From contig CALVDQ010000020.1 in NCBI GenBank assembly GCA_944326325.1, forward strand, positions 1 through 46,214: a stretch of DNA of 46,214 bases. The letters run 5' to 3'. The DNA comes from an uncultured Bacteroidales bacterium. Its GTDB lineage: Bacteria > Bacteroidota > Bacteroidia > Bacteroidales > UBA932. Below, piece by piece: positions 44,801 to 46,214 of the stretch; position 1 is the stretch's first letter, and every line of letters starts with the position of its first letter. Made by a program: the position numbers and the translations under genes. A model generated the notes under the pieces. It ran no database searches. It saw only the letters and a list, made by a program, of their open reading frames with translations, and was not told where the DNA came from.

Positions 44801-45000
44801 TGTCTCTCCTCACGGATAGATTCACTCAGGTTTCACTCAGGGAAGAAGGTTCCGACCTCGTATTCTACAATGAAGGCGGTGCAGCTGTAACTGAAGTAAT
44901 GTACATCTGGGTTCCTGTATCGGTAGAGCACAAGTGGGGTGTTTGGGAGTACTATGCTCCAATCAAACTTAACCCTAATCCTAACACTGCAGGAGAATAG
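41833..45000 (+). CDS. Large surface lipoprotein with coiled-coil and collagen-like N-terminus (DUF4988-like)
   Basis: 1055 residues from the ATG at 41833; the frame is open upstream to 41710, but that part spans the promoter. Signal peptide with lipobox SFTGC (Cys23). Residues 28-52 form a short coiled coil (heptads in INSLGDRVTAVENALSELQS). Residues 54-110 are a DUF4988-like head, and 115-134 are Gly-x-y triplets (GDKGDTGATGPEGPAGPAG), as in trimeric collagen-like stalks. The remaining ~900 residues are beta-rich and unrecognised, without Cys clusters or catalytic motifs I can see. Likely a trimeric cell-surface protein exposed to the host or phages. Expression is probably switched by the recombinase gene upstream. 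Confidence 0.85.
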   Translation: MKKNFRIVMALALTCGALSFTGCTDYEDDINSLGDRVTAVENALSELQSKIDGGAVITNVAQTADGVTITLSDGQTYNITNGKDGAAGEPGSVVTIGENGNWFIDGVDTGNPSKGDKGDTGATGPEGPAGPAGDDAPTVYYKPNMETGCWDKVTVDPETGKETVEATTDSWKAAGITAVWDTESGKLTITGVEGAENGTIEIWLYPGRLSSITLIPEVYLDGVPAIQLNSYSYMPQTVTSNATTETVANKSGATTQTTAAASKTVRYHVSPSTVTKSDIGDPTYLIESALMLTTRSGNEPVINVVGYDIDNAKKELLVTIKKAAGVNLSENPKGDDYIYTAALEVPVTRLYNGEDPFSVYSEYSALVESSVEPQIAALIDESKDQDEYACEKDAHSHFYPEYDDVAVATVAVNAYADFDKPFDLLSMVTGCYTDEKGAVHEITKATLEEAGLEFEFAVPAKPFATGDNDTDQQKFARVDGTDLIAVTPEGLTGNRATIGKTPVVRAELIDVNNDNAIVDVVYFKIQWSEEALVPEDEDLGNIATFEYDLSCADFEDGIDWETMVNDILAKVNNGNGLSYEEFVARYQAADVTATYTAASNSALVGDDATVVASWDNAGSYEPNAAAFTWTMTPAEIGDLLKDAAVEDLTKGAEIGSYTVNIELDSSVPGEGSLNFQFTLSVKCPELPKIEDYAPGYWDTEGELLRVYPLQITDKYWDGQTMGNYTVEYNYPFMEQFEDVNNDGIFLTNIAPTTAHPAAEWGCRRWDVQYSDTQKYLPAGYAPQFPVGDLYAGTNDGAGYHIFNGNEDAAHIWWTNAEGDLLNTPENWYEAADITKIELRLPLTESAKQILNENRTTSVANADFAAGNLKTAAIDIWARINAYNVCKVKTVNVWFVNPLTIDAVVEGEFTDAIYGGSKVSVEDAFDSVSDFLGNKVNVYTGGSGAPEDLRKYYDVKTPEWHVEDALISINKNTNDIDNTLDPNKPADLAKMSLLTDRFTQVSLREEGSDLVFYNEGGAAVTEVMYIWVPVSVEHKWGVWEYYAPIKLNPNPNTAGE

Positions 45001-45032
45001 GTCACATTTCAAAAGATGAAATACTAATGATT

Positions 45033-45063
45033 GAGGGGAGAGGTTATTTCTCCCCTCTTTTTT
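45033..45063 (+). terminator. Rho-independent terminator of the surface lipoprotein gene
   Basis: GAGGGGAGA (45033-45041) pairs with TCTCCCCTC (45049-45057) around a 7-nt loop and is followed by six T. It closes the lipoprotein unit, although the next gene begins only 14 bp later. Confidence 0.88.
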
Positions 45064-45076
45064 AAATTTACAGGAT

Positions 45077-46214
45077 ATGAAAAGATTATTAAAGACAGCT
45101 GTGATGGCTTCAGTCCTGTTCATGACAGCCGGCATATTCCAGGTTGTCGCGCAGGACAGCGGCAAGACGGACGAATTCCACGGCCACTGGTTCATCCAGG
45201 TCCAGGGAGGTATAGGCCAGACGGTAGGCGAGACCTCGTTCGGCTCGCTGATATCTCCGGCGGCGTCGTTCAACTTCGGCTACCGTTTCACTCCGGTATG
45301 GGGACTGCGGGCAGGCATCGGCGGCTGGCAGGGGAAGGGAGCGATCCTGGCCCCGGCGGAAGTCTACCGTTACAACTACCTGCAGGGGAATGTCGACGTA
45401 ACGGTCGACATCTGCAGCATCTTCGCGGGATACCGTCAGAGCAGGGCTTTGAGTCCGTACCTGTTTGCTGGCGTCGGGCTGAACGGCGGGTTCAACAACA
45501 GTGAGGCGCAGGCCCTGTCGGGACAGTTTCCTTCGGACAACCTGCTGTGGGACGGGAGCCTGATATCCCCGGCCGGCAGATTCGGAGTGGGGACAGGTAT
45601 CCGGATCACGGATGCGGTCCAGTTCAACATCGAGGTTAACGGGAACTTCCTGAGCGACCGGTTCAACTCGAAACGAGGGAGCGCTGTAGACTGGCAGCTT
45701 GGAGCCGTAGCCGGTTTCACGTTCAACATCGGGTTGAAGAAGCACAAGGCGGTCCGACAGAGCGCCCCGGCACCTGTGCCAGCCCCGGTACCGGAGGAGA
45801 AACCAGCACCGGCACCGACCCCTGCACCGGAACCGGAGCCTGAGCCGGCACCGGTACCTGTAACTGAAGAGGCGGCGCCGTCCGCCCCTGTCTTCGAGGC
45901 TCAGAAGCGCGACATCTTCTTCAGGATCGGCAGGTACGAGCTGAGGGATCAGGAGACGGGCAAGCTTGAGGAGCTGGCCACGATGGCGAAGGATAATCCT
46001 GAGACGAAGATACAGGTCACCGGCTATGCGGACCCTCAGACGGGCACTGCAGAGCGGAACATGTACCTGTCTCAGAAGCGTGCTGAGGCCGTGGCATCCT
46101 GGCTTGAGGACAACGGCGTGTCGGCTGACAGGATAACTGTGGAGTACAGGGGTTCTGAAGAGAGCCCGTACGGCACTCCGGAGGAGAACCGCGTGGCTGT
46201 CTGCGTGATAAAGT
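45077..46214 (+). CDS. OmpA-family outer-membrane protein, 3' end beyond the window
   Basis: Open from the ATG at 45077 to the window edge (379 codons and one base, no stop). The signal peptide ends near FQVVAQ (residue 26). Residues about 35-225 form an 8-stranded-type beta-barrel (GGIGQTVGETSFG, GLRAGIGGWQG, YLFAGVGLNGGFN, VGTGIRITDAVQFNIEVNG). A Pro/Ala/Glu-rich linker (235-265) leads to an OmpA C-terminal peptidoglycan-binding domain: VTGYADPQTGTAERNMYLSQ and RAEAVASWLEDNGV, then ENRVAV just before the edge. It anchors the outer membrane to the wall. Only a few residues should be missing. A terminator separates it from the lipoprotein gene, so some expression must come from its own promoter or read-through. 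Confidence 0.9.
   Translation, partial: MKRLLKTAVMASVLFMTAGIFQVVAQDSGKTDEFHGHWFIQVQGGIGQTVGETSFGSLISPAASFNFGYRFTPVWGLRAGIGGWQGKGAILAPAEVYRYNYLQGNVDVTVDICSIFAGYRQSRALSPYLFAGVGLNGGFNNSEAQALSGQFPSDNLLWDGSLISPAGRFGVGTGIRITDAVQFNIEVNGNFLSDRFNSKRGSAVDWQLGAVAGFTFNIGLKKHKAVRQSAPAPVPAPVPEEKPAPAPTPAPEPEPEPAPVPVTEEAAPSAPVFEAQKRDIFFRIGRYELRDQETGKLEELATMAKDNPETKIQVTGYADPQTGTAERNMYLSQKRAEAVASWLEDNGVSADRITVEYRGSEESPYGTPEENRVAVCVIK

Noticed and set aside
1..46214. CRISPR arrays, tRNA or rRNA genes, prophage or classic anti-phage operons.
   Set aside because: No regularly spaced repeats, cloverleaf sequences, capsid/terminase genes or known defence effectors were seen on either strand; the only recombinase lies next to the invertible promoter.

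Overview
The window comes from a bacterium of the phylum Bacteroidota, most likely order Bacteroidales. It has two SusC/SusD outer-membrane import loci, many lipoproteins with Bacteroidota-type signal peptides, promoters of the form TTTG-N19..22-TAnnTTTG, Gld-type ABC proteins, and the block rplM-rpsI-rpsB-tsf. I cannot name the genus from sequence alone.

Layout. (1) 0.1-10.6 kb: an import operon with SusC, SusD, a lipoprotein of the import-associated zinc metallohydrolase family whose HExxH site is lost, a TlpA-like thioredoxin, a PDZ-less S41 peptidase, a second TlpA-like lipoprotein, and a GNAT acetyltransferase. (2) 10.7-17.8 kb: a GH109-like oxidoreductase-fold lipoprotein, then housekeeping genes pgk, pgi(-), miaA(-), smpB and pfkA. 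(3) 17.8-18.36 kb: a non-coding stretch with a terminator, a 12-bp tandem repeat and two mutually exclusive hairpins. (4) 18.36-34.8 kb: one tightly packed run of ten genes. It holds a GldA-like ATPase, two tandem GldF-GldG fusion permeases, two tandem MutS-like ATPases without a mismatch-recognition domain, then SusC, SusD, a DUF4843-like lipoprotein, a PKD-like lipoprotein and a fimbrillin-like lipoprotein. (5) 34.8-37.95 kb: rplM-rpsI-rpsB-tsf, with a promoter, structured leaders and a strong terminator. (6) 37.95-40.1 kb: a stretch of broken genes (LytTR tail, SusC plug fragment joined to unknown sequence, frameshifted acyltransferase). (7) 40.1-45.0 kb: a tyrosine recombinase followed by an apparent invertible promoter and a large surface lipoprotein. 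(8) 45.08 kb to the end: an OmpA-family porin cut by the window edge.

The most interesting system is in region 7. A tyrosine recombinase gene is followed, 114 bp after its stop, by an exact 11-bp inverted-repeat pair (41511-41521 and 41806-41816). The repeats bracket a good Bacteroidota promoter (41712-41743), and the second repeat lies between that promoter and the ATG of a 1055-residue coiled-coil/collagen-like lipoprotein. This is the layout expected of a phase-variable (ON/OFF) surface protein, shown here in the ON orientation. The second candidate is the ten-gene run of region 4, which joins Gld-type ABC genes and MutS-like ATPases to a SusCD import locus.
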